A stretch of DNA of 64,000 bases. Source: RPQJ01 sp963707145 (lineage in GTDB: Bacteria > Pseudomonadota > Gammaproteobacteria > Steroidobacterales > Steroidobacteraceae). The stretch is from positions 992,001 through 1,056,000 of the forward strand of contig CAVPOQ010000008.1 of the NCBI GenBank assembly GCA_963707145.1. Direction: 5' to 3'. The notes under the pieces are model-generated. The model did no database searches and was not told where the DNA came from. It worked only from the letters and a program-made list of their open reading frames with translations. A program made the position numbers and the translations under genes. Below, in pieces: positions 10,514 through 19,359 of this stretch; the first letter of the stretch is position 1; every line of letters begins with the position of its first letter.

Positions 10514-12311
10514 ATGGCCCGATTCCAGAAGAGCCGCTGGTCGATCGCCGTCGCCGCGTTGCTGATGTGCCGCGAGCGCGCCGTCGGTCGCGACCGTGCT
10601 GACGGTGAACGATCCGTCCGGCCAGCCGCTGGCCACCGTGATGGTGCGCGAGCGCCGGGCCGACGGCCCCGGCCTCGACACGTCGGACGACGGCTACCAG
10701 GCGCCCGGCGTGGCGCGCACGGTGGTACCGGAGATCACCCGCTTCAGCGACGCCGTCGGGCCGCGTCGAGTTCGCCGACCGCAGCGAGCCGATGGAGTAC
10801 CTGGTGCGCAAGCCCGGCTACCAGGATCTCGCGATCAAGCCGCCGCTCGAGCCGCGCGCGCTCGCACGTGACCCTGCAGCCCGAGACCGACCCCGTGAAG
10901 CTCGCGGAGGCCAGGCCCGCGAGTTCCTGGCTCGGCGCCCTCGACCTCGGCGACCGCGACACCAAGCTGCACTTCCAGCTGCAGTGCGCGTTCTGCCACC
11001 AGCAGGGCAACAGTTTCATCCGCATGGAGCGCACGCCCGAGGAATGGAGCGCGATCATCCACCGCATGATGCGCTACGGCTCGCGGCTGTCGAGCGCGGA
11101 CCAGCGGGCGCTGCCCGCGCGCCTGTCCGCCGGCTATCGCCGGCTGCGCGAGAACCCGGCGCTGGTCCCGGACCCCGCGCCCTGGAGCCCCGCGCTCGCC
11201 GGCACCACGATCACCGAGTGGCCGCTCGGCGACATCTTCAGCCAGGTCCACGACATGCTGTACGCGGCCAACGGCCTCGCCTACGTCGCCGACAACATCC
11301 AGGACCGGCTGTACGAGGTCGACCCCCGCACCAACCGGGTCACCGTCTACAAGATCCCGCACCGCAAGGGCGAGAAAAACGGCGGCCTGCTCGCCGGGCG
11401 GCTGCGGGACTTCCCCAAGCACGACAGCACCTCGAACGCGCACTCGCTGGCCGAGTCGCGCGTCGACGGCCACATCTTCATCACGCCCAGCGCCCAGCGC
11501 CGCCTGGTCGAGTTCGACCCGCGAGACCAAGGCCTTCACGCTGCACGAGATGGACGGGGGCTTCTACCCGCACACCATCCGCGTCGACCAGAAGGACCGC
11601 GTGTGGTTCACGGTCGCGCTGTCGAACCAGGTCGCCATGTTCGACCGGCAGACGAAGCGCTTCACGCTGTACGACCTGCCCACCCGCGGCCTGCGCGAGT
11701 GGCTCAACGTCCGGCTGATCGGCGTCATCTTCAAGCTGATGAGCTGGGGCGTGCCGCTCGCCAACTGGCTGCCGGTGGACCGGCAGGCCACGGGCACGCC
11801 GCTGCCCTACGGCATCGACATCACGCCCGACGGCAAGGTCTGGTTCGCCCGCCTGCACACCGACGAGATCGGCTCGATCGATCCCGACACCGGCAAGATC
11901 GCGATGTTCGCGACGCCCTTCAAGGGCCCGCGCCGGCTGCGCGCCGACGCCGAAGGCAAGCTCTGGATCACGGCATTCCCGGAGTCGGCGATCGTGCGCT
12001 TCGATCCCGCGACGTCGCAGTTCACGCGCTTCGACCTGCCGCTGAGCCCGAAGGGCGGCGACACGCCGTACGCGCTCAACGTGGACCGCCCGCGCGGCAT
12101 CGTGTGGGTGAACGGCAACCAGAGCGACTCGCTCTACACCTTCGACATCGCGAGCGAGACCTGGCAGCAGATCCCGATGCCGCGCCGCGTGACCTTCACC
12201 CGCGACGTCGAGTTCGAGCCCGACGGCACCGCCTGGACCGCGATCGCGCATTTCCCCGGCTGGCACGTCGAGGACGGGCAGTCGACGCTGATCCGGGTGC
12301 AGCGACCCTGA
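10514..12311 (+). pseudogene. Secreted cytochrome c / streptogramin-lyase-like (Vgb) beta-propeller protein (frame broken)
   Basis: Multi-domain periplasmic protein of about 600 residues. A signal peptide (SRWSIAVAALLMC) leads to a carboxypeptidase-regulatory-like Ig fold (VNDPSGQPLATVMVRERRA onward) and then one heme-c site, QCAFCHQQGNSF (CxxCH). A Vgb-type six-bladed propeller follows, with blades such as VDQKDRVWFTVALSNQVAMF, PDGKVWFARLHTDEIGSID and VRFDPATSQFTRFDLPLSP. Four one-base shifts, all acting as +1 insertions (near 10570, 10759, 10858 and 11521), interrupt an otherwise well-preserved protein. It lies 40 bp after the PQQ fusion gene on the same strand. It is a plausible electron acceptor or partner for the quinoprotein; that role is inferred from position and the heme motif. 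Confidence 0.8.
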
Positions 12312-12344
12312 GGGTGCGGCCGCGACGCCGTTGCCAATCCCCGG

Positions 12345-13745
12345 CTATTCGCCTGCCAGGGTCTTCAGCAGCATCACCCAGTGATCCACGTCGTCGCCGA
12401 GCGCCTTGACCGGAAGTCGCTCGTCGCGCCCGTGGGCCCGGTAGTCGACGGGCACGATCCCCCACGATCCATCGACGCCGTAGATCGGGATTCCGGCCAC
12501 GCGGAACGGCCGCGCATCGCTCGCACCGGTGCTCATCTCGGGCATGATCGGCGCGCCGGGATGCAGCGCGTGGACGGCGCGCGTGTAGGCGGCGACGACG
12601 TCGGCACGCAGCGGTGAAGCCAGCGAAGCCACGTAGTCGTCGTTGCGCGTCACGACCACGCCGGGATCGGCAACCAGCTTTTCCAGTTCCGCCCGGATCT
12701 GCTCGGGATCGACGCCGGGCATGATCCGGCAGTTGATCAGCGCCGTGGCCAGCTGGGGCAGCGCGTTGTCGGCATGCCCGGCGGAGAGGCGCGTCGCGAC
12801 GCAGCGCGTGCGCGTCAGCCCGACCTCGGCCTCGTCCGCTTCGATGACGTCGGCCGCCTTGCCGTCCGCCGGATTCGCCAGCCACGCGCGCATCGCATCA
12901 CCCAGCGGGCCGGGCTCGCTCTGCTCGCGCACGCTGAAATAGGCGCGCGTCGTCTCGTTGAGCGATGGCTCGAAGCGGTAGGTCTCCAGCCGTCGCAGCG
13001 CATTGGCGAGCTGGTAGATGGCGTTGTCCGGACGCGGCTTCGAGGAGTGCCCCCCTCGGTTGCGCACCGTGAACGTGTAGTCGGCAAAAGTCTTCTCGGC
13101 GGACTGGAGCGCGAAGCCGATCGGCTTGCCATCCGGCGTGAATCCGCCGCCGCCGCCGTCGGCATTCAGGCCGTACTCGGCATCCAGCAGTGCCTTCCAT
13201 TCGGTGGCGCCCTTCTCGGCGCCGATGCCGGTGGTCTCCTCGTCCCCGGTGTAGAAGACGATGATGTCGCGCCTGGGCTTGAAGCCCGCGGCCTTCAGCT
13301 CGAGGATCGCGGTGGTGGTGGCGACGATGCCCTGCTTGATGTCGGTCGTGCCGCGCCCGTAGAAGTATCCGTCCCTCTCGGTGAACACGAACGGGTCGCT
13401 CTCGGACCAGTCCTCGCGCTTCGCCTCGACGACATCCATGTGCGCCATCACCATGATGGGCCTGGCACTGGGCTCGCCGTCCGCACGCCAGCGGACGATG
13501 AGCGCCGCCGTCTTGTCGTAGGGCATGATGCGGATGTCGGCATCGGGGATGCCGGCGGCGCGGTACTGGTCGGCGAGATAGGCGGCGAGTTCCGGGACAC
13601 GATCGCGTCCGAGCACCGTCGGAATGTTGACCGCGTGCTCGAGCATCTCCCGGGCCTTCGCGTGCCAGGGGTCGTTCGCCGTGGCGGAATGGACTGCGGA
13701 TGACGCGAGCAGCGACAGGGCCAGCACGACAGGCAACGGGCGCAT
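12345..13745 (-). CDS. Secreted M20 family metallopeptidase
   Basis: Zinc-dependent exopeptidase or amidase of the M20 (ArgE/DapE/CPG2) group. The protein is 466 residues from ATG 13745, which has GAGG seven bases upstream; an in-frame ATG ten codons earlier lacks this. A signal peptide (VVLALSLLASSAVHSATA) indicates export. Metal-site motifs are MVMAHMDVVEAKREDW, YGRGTTDIKQG and FYTGDEETTGIGAEKG, where DEE holds the catalytic glutamates. A dimerisation lid domain follows (RNRGGHSSKPRPDNAIY). It is convergent with the propeller gene upstream and lies 76 bp downstream of the quinohemoprotein on the same strand. The substrate is unknown. Confidence 0.93.
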   Translation of the reverse strand: MRPLPVVLALSLLASSAVHSATANDPWHAKAREMLEHAVNIPTVLGRDRVPELAAYLADQYRAAGIPDADIRIMPYDKTAALIVRWRADGEPSARPIMVMAHMDVVEAKREDWSESDPFVFTERDGYFYGRGTTDIKQGIVATTTAILELKAAGFKPRRDIIVFYTGDEETTGIGAEKGATEWKALLDAEYGLNADGGGGGFTPDGKPIGFALQSAEKTFADYTFTVRNRGGHSSKPRPDNAIYQLANALRRLETYRFEPSLNETTRAYFSVREQSEPGPLGDAMRAWLANPADGKAADVIEADEAEVGLTRTRCVATRLSAGHADNALPQLATALINCRIMPGVDPEQIRAELEKLVADPGVVVTRNDDYVASLASPLRADVVAAYTRAVHALHPGAPIMPEMSTGASDARPFRVAGIPIYGVDGSWGIVPVDYRAHGRDERLPVKALGDDVDHWVMLLKTLAGE

Positions 13746-13821
13746 TGCGGGTCCTCGGTTCATCGGGGAGGGCATGCTAGAGCGCGCCCCTCGCCACCGC
13801 CAGAAGTTTCAGGGCACCCGG

Positions 13822-15747
13822 CTACCGCCGGGCCTTGAGCCCGTAGACCAGCAGCATGTTCCCCGGCATCTGGCCGAACATGCCGTAGCCCGACAGCACG
13901 AACAGCTGCCCGCCGCTGACGATCGCGCCGCCCACGTCGATCGCGCCGCCGTGGCCCTCCACGCCGTTGCTCGCCGCGTAGGCGCGCTGCGTGTCGATGA
14001 CGCGCAGCTCCCGGCCGGTGTCGGCATCCAGCAGCCGCAGCTTGCCGTCGAGCGCGCCGGCGTAGACGACGCCGTCGGCGATCACCGCGGCCGCGGAGTG
14101 GCCGTAGTAGTAGCTGCACTCGGGCCAGGGGGATCGTTCCGACTTGCCCTTGGCCATCTCGGCGAGGCCCACCAGCGGCGCGTCCTTGGGGTCGAAGGTG
14201 CAGCCGCGCTGCACGGGGTGCGACCACAGCAACTCGCCGTCGTCCACGGCCAGCGCGTAGACGCCGGGCTTCGGCACGTAGCCCGCGACCTTGCGTTCCG
14301 GGTCGGCGACCGGCACGTAGACGCGCCGGCCGTCGGTCGCCATGCCGTGGTGCACGCCGCCGTTGGAGCTGCCCGAGCCGACGCGCCGGCGCCAGACCAC
14401 CGCACCGTTGCGGTCGGGATCGAGCGCGAACACCTCGCCGGACTTCTGGCCGGCGAGCAGCAGGTCCCCCTGCGTGCGTTCGACGAGGATGACCGAGGCG
14501 CCGAAATCGAAGTCCGGTCCGTTCTCCTTGGGGCAACTCGCGCCGCCGCTGAGGCAGGCGGCGTTCCACGCGTCGTCCGCCAGCGCCTGGAACAACCAGC
14601 GCTGCGCCCCGGTCTTCAGGTCCAGCGCGATGATCGAGTCGCTGGTGCCGGTGGCCGGCGACGAGGAATTCTGGCCGGTGCCGAAGTAGATGGCGCCGCG
14701 CTTCGCGTCGATCGTCGGCGCGTTCCAGACCACGGCGCCGCTCGGGCCCCACATCTGCACGCCGTCGCGGTTGACGGTCGTCTTCACCGCGTGCGGCGTC
14801 GTGTCGAAGCGCCACACGGCGGCGCCCGTCGTGGCGTCGAGCGCGGCGATGCCGCCGTGCGTGCGGCAGCACTCGTGCGTCGGCAGTCCGGCGGCGGCCA
14901 CCTCGAACGACGACATCGGAACGTAGAGCCGGCCGTCGTGGTATGTGATCGGTCCGCTCACGATCGAGGTCGGGAACCACTTCAGGCGCTCGCGCCAGCG
15001 CAGCCGGCCGGTCGTGGCATCCACCGCGTACACGGTCGCCATCTCGTCGGCGAAGAACAGCGTGGCCACGCCGTCGGGGGTGCGCCCGAGGGTGAGCGCG
15101 GAGTGGACCGGCGCATCGGTCGGGAAGGCCCAGCGCACGCAGCCGCTGTCGCGGTCGAGCGCGAGCAGGTGCGAGCCCTTGCTGCCGAGGAACACGGTGT
15201 CGCCCGCGACGACCGGCTGCGAGCGCATCGTGGTGACGGCGGGAAGCGCGACCGACCACAGGAGTTCCAGCCGGTCCACGTCCTCGCGGCGGATGCCGGC
15301 GCCATCGGCGTGGCGGGCATTGCTGCGGCCGAGGCCCCAGTTCTCGGCCCCGGTGACCGGCACCGGCGTCTCGCGCGCACAGGCCCGCGCGGCGATCCAT
15401 GCGTCGCGCTTGCCGTCCTCGGCGGCGGCGAGCCACTTCGCGAGGCGCACGCGCTGCTCCTGGGTGAGGGCCGCCGCCTGCGGCTGCATCTTGCCGAGTT
15501 CCATCGCCATCAGGATCTGCGCGGCCGGCAGTCGGCGCAGCGTCTCGACCGGCGGGGCCTTGGTCGCGGGCACCTCGTGGCAGATGGCGCAGGTGTTCCG
15601 GTAGAGCTGCGCGGTATCGTCGGGCGCAGTGGCGCTGGCGTGCCCGCGGTCCGGCCCGCAGAGCAGGGCCACGCCGGCGAGGCACAGCAACGCCCGGGCG
15701 GCGCGCGCGGTGCTGGGTAGTGGCGAAGGAAACAGATGCGTGCTCAC
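13822..15747 (-). CDS. Quinohemoprotein dehydrogenase: N-terminal cytochrome c plus PQQ propeller (PVA-dehydrogenase-like)
   Basis: Intact 641-residue secreted enzyme. A signal peptide is followed by a cytochrome c domain with NTCAICHEVPATKAPPVE and a distal Met region (AMELGKMQPQ). Then comes a PQQ-type eight-bladed propeller. Recognisable parts are SQPVVAGDTVFLGSKGSHL, a CC pair in PTHECCRTHGG, and GTGQNSSSPATGTSDSIIAL. The order heme c then propeller is that of polyvinyl-alcohol dehydrogenase. Ethanol-type quinohemoproteins carry the heme at the C-terminus instead. Such enzymes oxidise alcohols in the periplasm and pass electrons to cytochromes. The gene diverges from the POT transporter gene. 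The exact alcohol substrate is unknown. Confidence 0.88.
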   Translation of the reverse strand: MSTHLFPSPLPSTARAARALLCLAGVALLCGPDRGHASATAPDDTAQLYRNTCAICHEVPATKAPPVETLRRLPAAQILMAMELGKMQPQAAALTQEQRVRLAKWLAAAEDGKRDAWIAARACARETPVPVTGAENWGLGRSNARHADGAGIRREDVDRLELLWSVALPAVTTMRSQPVVAGDTVFLGSKGSHLLALDRDSGCVRWAFPTDAPVHSALTLGRTPDGVATLFFADEMATVYAVDATTGRLRWRERLKWFPTSIVSGPITYHDGRLYVPMSSFEVAAAGLPTHECCRTHGGIAALDATTGAAVWRFDTTPHAVKTTVNRDGVQMWGPSGAVVWNAPTIDAKRGAIYFGTGQNSSSPATGTSDSIIALDLKTGAQRWLFQALADDAWNAACLSGGASCPKENGPDFDFGASVILVERTQGDLLLAGQKSGEVFALDPDRNGAVVWRRRVGSGSSNGGVHHGMATDGRRVYVPVADPERKVAGYVPKPGVYALAVDDGELLWSHPVQRGCTFDPKDAPLVGLAEMAKGKSERSPWPECSYYYGHSAAAVIADGVVYAGALDGKLRLLDADTGRELRVIDTQRAYAASNGVEGHGGAIDVGGAIVSGGQLFVLSGYGMFGQMPGNMLLVYGLKARR

Positions 15748-15902
15748 GGCTTCTCCGGCGCTCGGGGTCTTGCTCCTGCCCGTCGGTCTGCCCGCGACGC
15801 GGCACCGCCGCGAACTCTAGCGACTCCCGCTCGCCGCCGCTCGCCGATTGCCGTCACGGGATTTGACCGAGCCGTTGTCCGCGAACGAGACTGCCGCCCG
15901 AC

Positions 15903-17372
15903 ATGCACCCGACTCCGGTCTTCGTTCCACCGCCGCCCGGCGAGTACATCGGCCATCCACGCGGCCTGTGGATGCTGTTCGGTGCCGAGTTCTGGGAGCG
16001 CTTCGCCTACTACGGCATGCGCGCGCTGCTCGCGGTGTACGTGGCGACTGCGTTCTTCGCGATGCTCCCGGCGGGCGAGGCGCGCGCGCGGGCCAGCCTG
16101 ACCTACGGCGCCTACACCGCGCTCATCTACGCGACGGGGATCTTCGGCGGCTTCGTCGCCGACCGCTACCTCGGCTACCGGCACGCGATCCTGCTGGGCG
16201 GCGCGCTGATGGCGGCCGGCCTGTTCCTGCTGCTGGTGCCCGACCTCACGTGGTTCCTCGTCGGGCTCGCGGTGATCGTGGTCGGCAACGGGCTGTTCAA
16301 GCCCAACATCTCCGCCATGGTCGGCCAGCTCTACGCACCCGACGACATCCGGCGCGACTCGGGCTTCACGATCTTCTACATGGGCATCAACGCCGGCGGC
16401 GCGCTTGCGCCGCTGATCTGCGGCACGCTGATCGGCGCGCGCTTCGGCTACCAGTGGGGATTCCTGGCCGCTGCGCTCGGCATGATCCTGGGCCTGGTCG
16501 TCTTCCAGTGGCGCGCAGGCTGGATCGGGCACATCGGCGCGCCGCTCGCGCCCGGGCAAGCGCCGCGGCGGATCGCCACCGTGCTCGCCGGCTGCCTCGC
16601 CGCCGTGCCGCTCGTCTACCTGCTGCTGAGCCGCGCCGCGCTGGTCGGCTACCTGCTGCTCGGGCTGTTCGTGCTGCTCGCCGTCTACTTCATCGCGAGC
16701 GCGGTGCGCAGCGGCGACCAGGTGCAGCGGCACCGCTACACCGCGATGCTGCTGCTGTTCCTGGCCAAGATCCTGTTCTGGGGCATGTTCGAGCAGGCTG
16801 GCTCGTCGCTCAATTTCTTCGCCAAGGACCACGTCGACGCGCCGTTCGACTTCACGCTGTTCCAGTCGGCGAATCCCGCGTTCATCCTGCTGCTCGCGCC
16901 GGTGTTCGCCTGGCTGTGGCCGCGCCTCGAGCGCATGGGCTACAACCCGTCGATCCCGCGCAAGTTCGCGCTCGCGCTGCTGCTCGTCGCGTGCGGATTC
17001 ACGGTGCTGGTGGCAGGCATCCACCGCCTCGACGATCCGGCCGGCAGGGTGGCCTGGGGCGTGCTCGCGTTCACCTACCTGCTGAACACGATGGGCGAAC
17101 TGTGCCTCTCGCCGATCGGCCTCTCGATGGTCAGCAAGCTCGCCGCGCCGCAGGACACGGGCCTCGCAATGGGCGCGTGGTTCATGTGCACCGCGATCGG
17201 CAACTACGCCGCCGGCGTGATCGCGGCGGTGGCCTCCGGCGGCGGCGGGGCGGGCGGCGTCGCGCAGTACGCCGCGACCTACACCCAGATCGCGATCGGC
17301 GGGTTCGTGCTCGGCGCAGTGTTCCTGCTCTGCGCGCCGTTCATCAACCGGCTGATGCACGGGGTCCGGTAG
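15903..17372 (+). CDS. POT/PTR2-family proton-dependent peptide transporter
   Basis: Proton-coupled di/tripeptide importer of the inner membrane, 489 residues with 12-14 hydrophobic helices. The N-terminal FGAEFWERFAYYGMRALLAV contains the family ExxERFxYYG proton-coupling motif. GFVADRYLGYRHAILLGG and the PTR2 signature around GNGLFKPNISAMVGQLY follow, and FTYLLNTMGELCLSPIGLS lies in the C-terminal half. It diverges from the quinohemoprotein gene over 155 bp. A small DMT-type protein gene starts two bases after its stop, suggesting one transcript. The nearby M20 and M28 peptidases could supply substrates, but that link is only positional. Confidence 0.95.
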   Translation: MHPTPVFVPPPPGEYIGHPRGLWMLFGAEFWERFAYYGMRALLAVYVATAFFAMLPAGEARARASLTYGAYTALIYATGIFGGFVADRYLGYRHAILLGGALMAAGLFLLLVPDLTWFLVGLAVIVVGNGLFKPNISAMVGQLYAPDDIRRDSGFTIFYMGINAGGALAPLICGTLIGARFGYQWGFLAAALGMILGLVVFQWRAGWIGHIGAPLAPGQAPRRIATVLAGCLAAVPLVYLLLSRAALVGYLLLGLFVLLAVYFIASAVRSGDQVQRHRYTAMLLLFLAKILFWGMFEQAGSSLNFFAKDHVDAPFDFTLFQSANPAFILLLAPVFAWLWPRLERMGYNPSIPRKFALALLLVACGFTVLVAGIHRLDDPAGRVAWGVLAFTYLLNTMGELCLSPIGLSMVSKLAAPQDTGLAMGAWFMCTAIGNYAAGVIAAVASGGGGAGGVAQYAATYTQIAIGGFVLGAVFLLCAPFINRLMHGVR

Positions 17373-17374
17373 TC

Positions 17375-17797
17375 GTGCCGCTCGGCTGGCTCTCGCTGGC
17401 GATCCTCTGCACGGTGGCCTACCACCTCGTGCTCAAGCTCACGCCCGCGGGCGCGCATCCGCTGCTCTCGCTGATGATCACCTATGCCCTCGTGACGCTG
17501 CTGCTGGGCGCAGCGCTGCTGGTCGCGCCCGCGGGCTTCGAGTGGCGGCAGGAACTGCGGCAGCTCAACTGGACCGCGCTGGCGCTGGCCGTGGCCATCG
17601 TCGGGCTCGACCTCGGGTTCCTCTACCTGTATCGAGGCGGCTTCGACGTCAGTCTCGGCGCGCTGGTCACCCAGTCCGCCGCGGCGCTGCTGCTGCTGGT
17701 CATCGGCGTGGCCGTGTTCCGCGAGCGGCTGAGCACGGCCAACGTCCTCGGACTCGCGCTGTGCGTCGTGGGGCTGTGGCTGGTGAACCGCCGCTGA
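17375..17797 (+). CDS. Half-size EamA/DMT-like membrane protein
   Basis: Protein of 140 residues from GTG 17375, two bases after the POT stop. It has four to five hydrophobic helices: SLAILCTVAYHLVLKLTPAG, LLSLMITYALVTLLLGAALL, LALAVAIVGLDLGFLYLY, LLLVIGVAVFRERLS and LGLALCVVGLWLVNR. The VFRERLSTANVLGLALCVVG ending is the hallmark of an EamA repeat. Full DMT exporters have ten helices and two such repeats, so this protein has one and would have to dimerise, as SMR-type proteins do. No ATG gives a better start. Substrate unknown. Confidence 0.82.
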   Translation: MPLGWLSLAILCTVAYHLVLKLTPAGAHPLLSLMITYALVTLLLGAALLVAPAGFEWRQELRQLNWTALALAVAIVGLDLGFLYLYRGGFDVSLGALVTQSAAALLLLVIGVAVFRERLSTANVLGLALCVVGLWLVNRR

Positions 17798-17884
17798 GCG
17801 GGCGCCTGCCTCCGCACAGCCCGAAGGCGACGTCGATCGGCGTGCCGACCGGCCGCAGGGGCTTGGCGATCCGCAGGAAAGCGT

Positions 17885-18196
17885 CTACTTCTTCAGGCGG
17901 TTCCAGCCCGACGACGGCAGGGCGTTGAAGAACATCTGCACCCGGTGCAGCAAGCCGTTGCGGTCCGCCCAGACCACCTGCTCCTGCAGGCGCTCGACCT
18001 TGTCGTCCTCGGTCGGTTCGTGGTCGAGGGCGTAGGTGAGCGGCGCCGGGGGCGGCGTCCGGCCGCGCCGTTCGGCTTCTTCCTCGAGCATCTGGAACAG
18101 CCGCTCCCAGTACTGCGGCTTCGGATAGGAGCGTCCGCGCAGCCGATGGTGATCGAGCAGCTCGCGGGCGCGGCCAGTGGGTTTCAGCGGCGGCAT
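17885..18196 (-). CDS. Conserved-looking small hypothetical protein
   Basis: Soluble basic protein of 103 residues from ATG 18196 (MPPLKPTGRARELLDHHRLR). The composition is coding-like, with high third-position GC, balanced acidic and basic residues, and plausible helices around YWERLFQMLEEEAERRG and EDDKVERLQEQVVWADRNG. No family was recognised. The start lies four bases after the stop of the alpha/beta hydrolase on the same strand, so the two are probably co-transcribed and translationally coupled. Confidence 0.65.
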   Translation of the reverse strand: MPPLKPTGRARELLDHHRLRGRSYPKPQYWERLFQMLEEEAERRGRTPPPAPLTYALDHEPTEDDKVERLQEQVVWADRNGLLHRVQMFFNALPSSGWNRLKK

Positions 18197-18200
18197 GGGG

Positions 18201-19186
18201 TCAGCCTCCGCCGAGGTGACGAGCGAACCAGGCGAGCGCGGGCTCGAGGAACTCGCGGTGCCTGGGGCCTTCGTAGGGATCGAAGTGCCGTGCCTGCACG
18301 ACGACGCAGCGACTTCGGCTCGCGCGCCCGCTCGAACGCCTTCCGTTGCTCGGCCGTGGGCGTGACGATGTCGTCGCTCGCGATGATCATCAGCAGCGGC
18401 GTCGGCGCGATCAGGTGGATGTAGGCGGTCGGGTCGTAGTACATCCCCGTCTCGAGCGACTCGACCGTGACGCGGTTCTCCCAGCTCGGGGCGAGTCCGG
18501 CGGCCCTGGTGACCCACTCGTGCGCCTCCGGCTGCGGCATCACGGCGGACTGTCCGGGTGGGGCGACCACCGGCGCGTAGAGCACCTGCCCGGTCCGCAT
18601 GCGCTCGGCGCGCGCCTGCGCATGCCAGGCCGAGAGTTGCGCGATCTGCTCGGCGGGCAGCGCCGCGAAGTACGACTCCCAGGTGCTCACCGCCGGCACC
18701 TGCGCGACCACGGCCTTCACCCGGCGATCGAAGGCCGCGAGGTGCATGACGTGCCCGCCGCTGTAGGACGTGCCCCACACGCCGATGCGCGAGGCGTCCA
18801 CGCCGGGCTGCATCGAGATCCAGGTGATCGCGTTGCGGTAGTCCGTTGATCTGCTCGTGCCAGAGGATCTGCTGACGCGGCTCGCCTTCGCTGGCGCCGA
18901 GGAAGCGGTAGTCGAACACCAGCACCACGAAGCCCGCCTCGGCAAACGGCCGGGCGAAGTTCTCGAGGTATTGTTCCTTGACGCCGCTGTAGCCGTGCGC
19001 CATCACGATCGCGGGTCGCCGCTCGCCGGGCGCAAGGCCGGCGGGCAGGTACTGCCAGGCGGCGCACCGCAGGCCCTGGCTCGTGAAGCCGACGTCGCGG
19101 CGCTCGCAGGCCGCCGCCGGGCTCACGGCACCACCCGATGGTCGGCGGGGCGTGGCGCTGCGAATGCATGGGAGCGGGATACGCAT
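18201..19186 (-). pseudogene. Alpha/beta hydrolase (dienelactone-hydrolase/acetyl-xylan-esterase-like), frame broken twice
   Basis: Serine hydrolase of roughly 320 residues. The N-terminal part has PAIVMAHGYSGVKEQYLENF (oxyanion-hole region). The nucleophile elbow is GVWGTSYSGGHVMHL (GxSxxG-type), and the acid-loop region is LLMIIASDDIVTPTAEQRKAF. The final histidine is in QARHFDPYEG. All catalytic elements are present but lie in three frames. One-base insertions near 18843 and 18306 (plus-strand coordinates) account for the shifts. The reconstructed protein ends ARHLGGG, with its stop at 18201-18203. The precise start is uncertain; ATG 19186 is the furthest upstream possibility. Substrate unknown. 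Confidence 0.78.
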
Positions 19187-19332
19187 GGCGGGTATTCTCC
19201 AGGCCGGAGCCAGCGAGTCATTATCCTCCGGCGGGCCCGCGGCGGTACCTCGACTGGCGCGCAGCCCGACGCGGTCCGTCCCGGCGCTGGGCTATGCTGC
19301 CTCACCGTCCGCACGCTTCCCCGGCACGCCAG

Positions 19333-19359
19333 ATGAGCACGATGAGCACGATGAGCACG
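19333..19359 (+). repeat. Triple 9-bp tandem repeat at a start codon
   Basis: ATGAGCACG occurs three times in a row, giving three in-frame start codons nine bases apart. Copy-number change would alter the N-terminus by three residues without changing frame. Confidence 0.9.
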
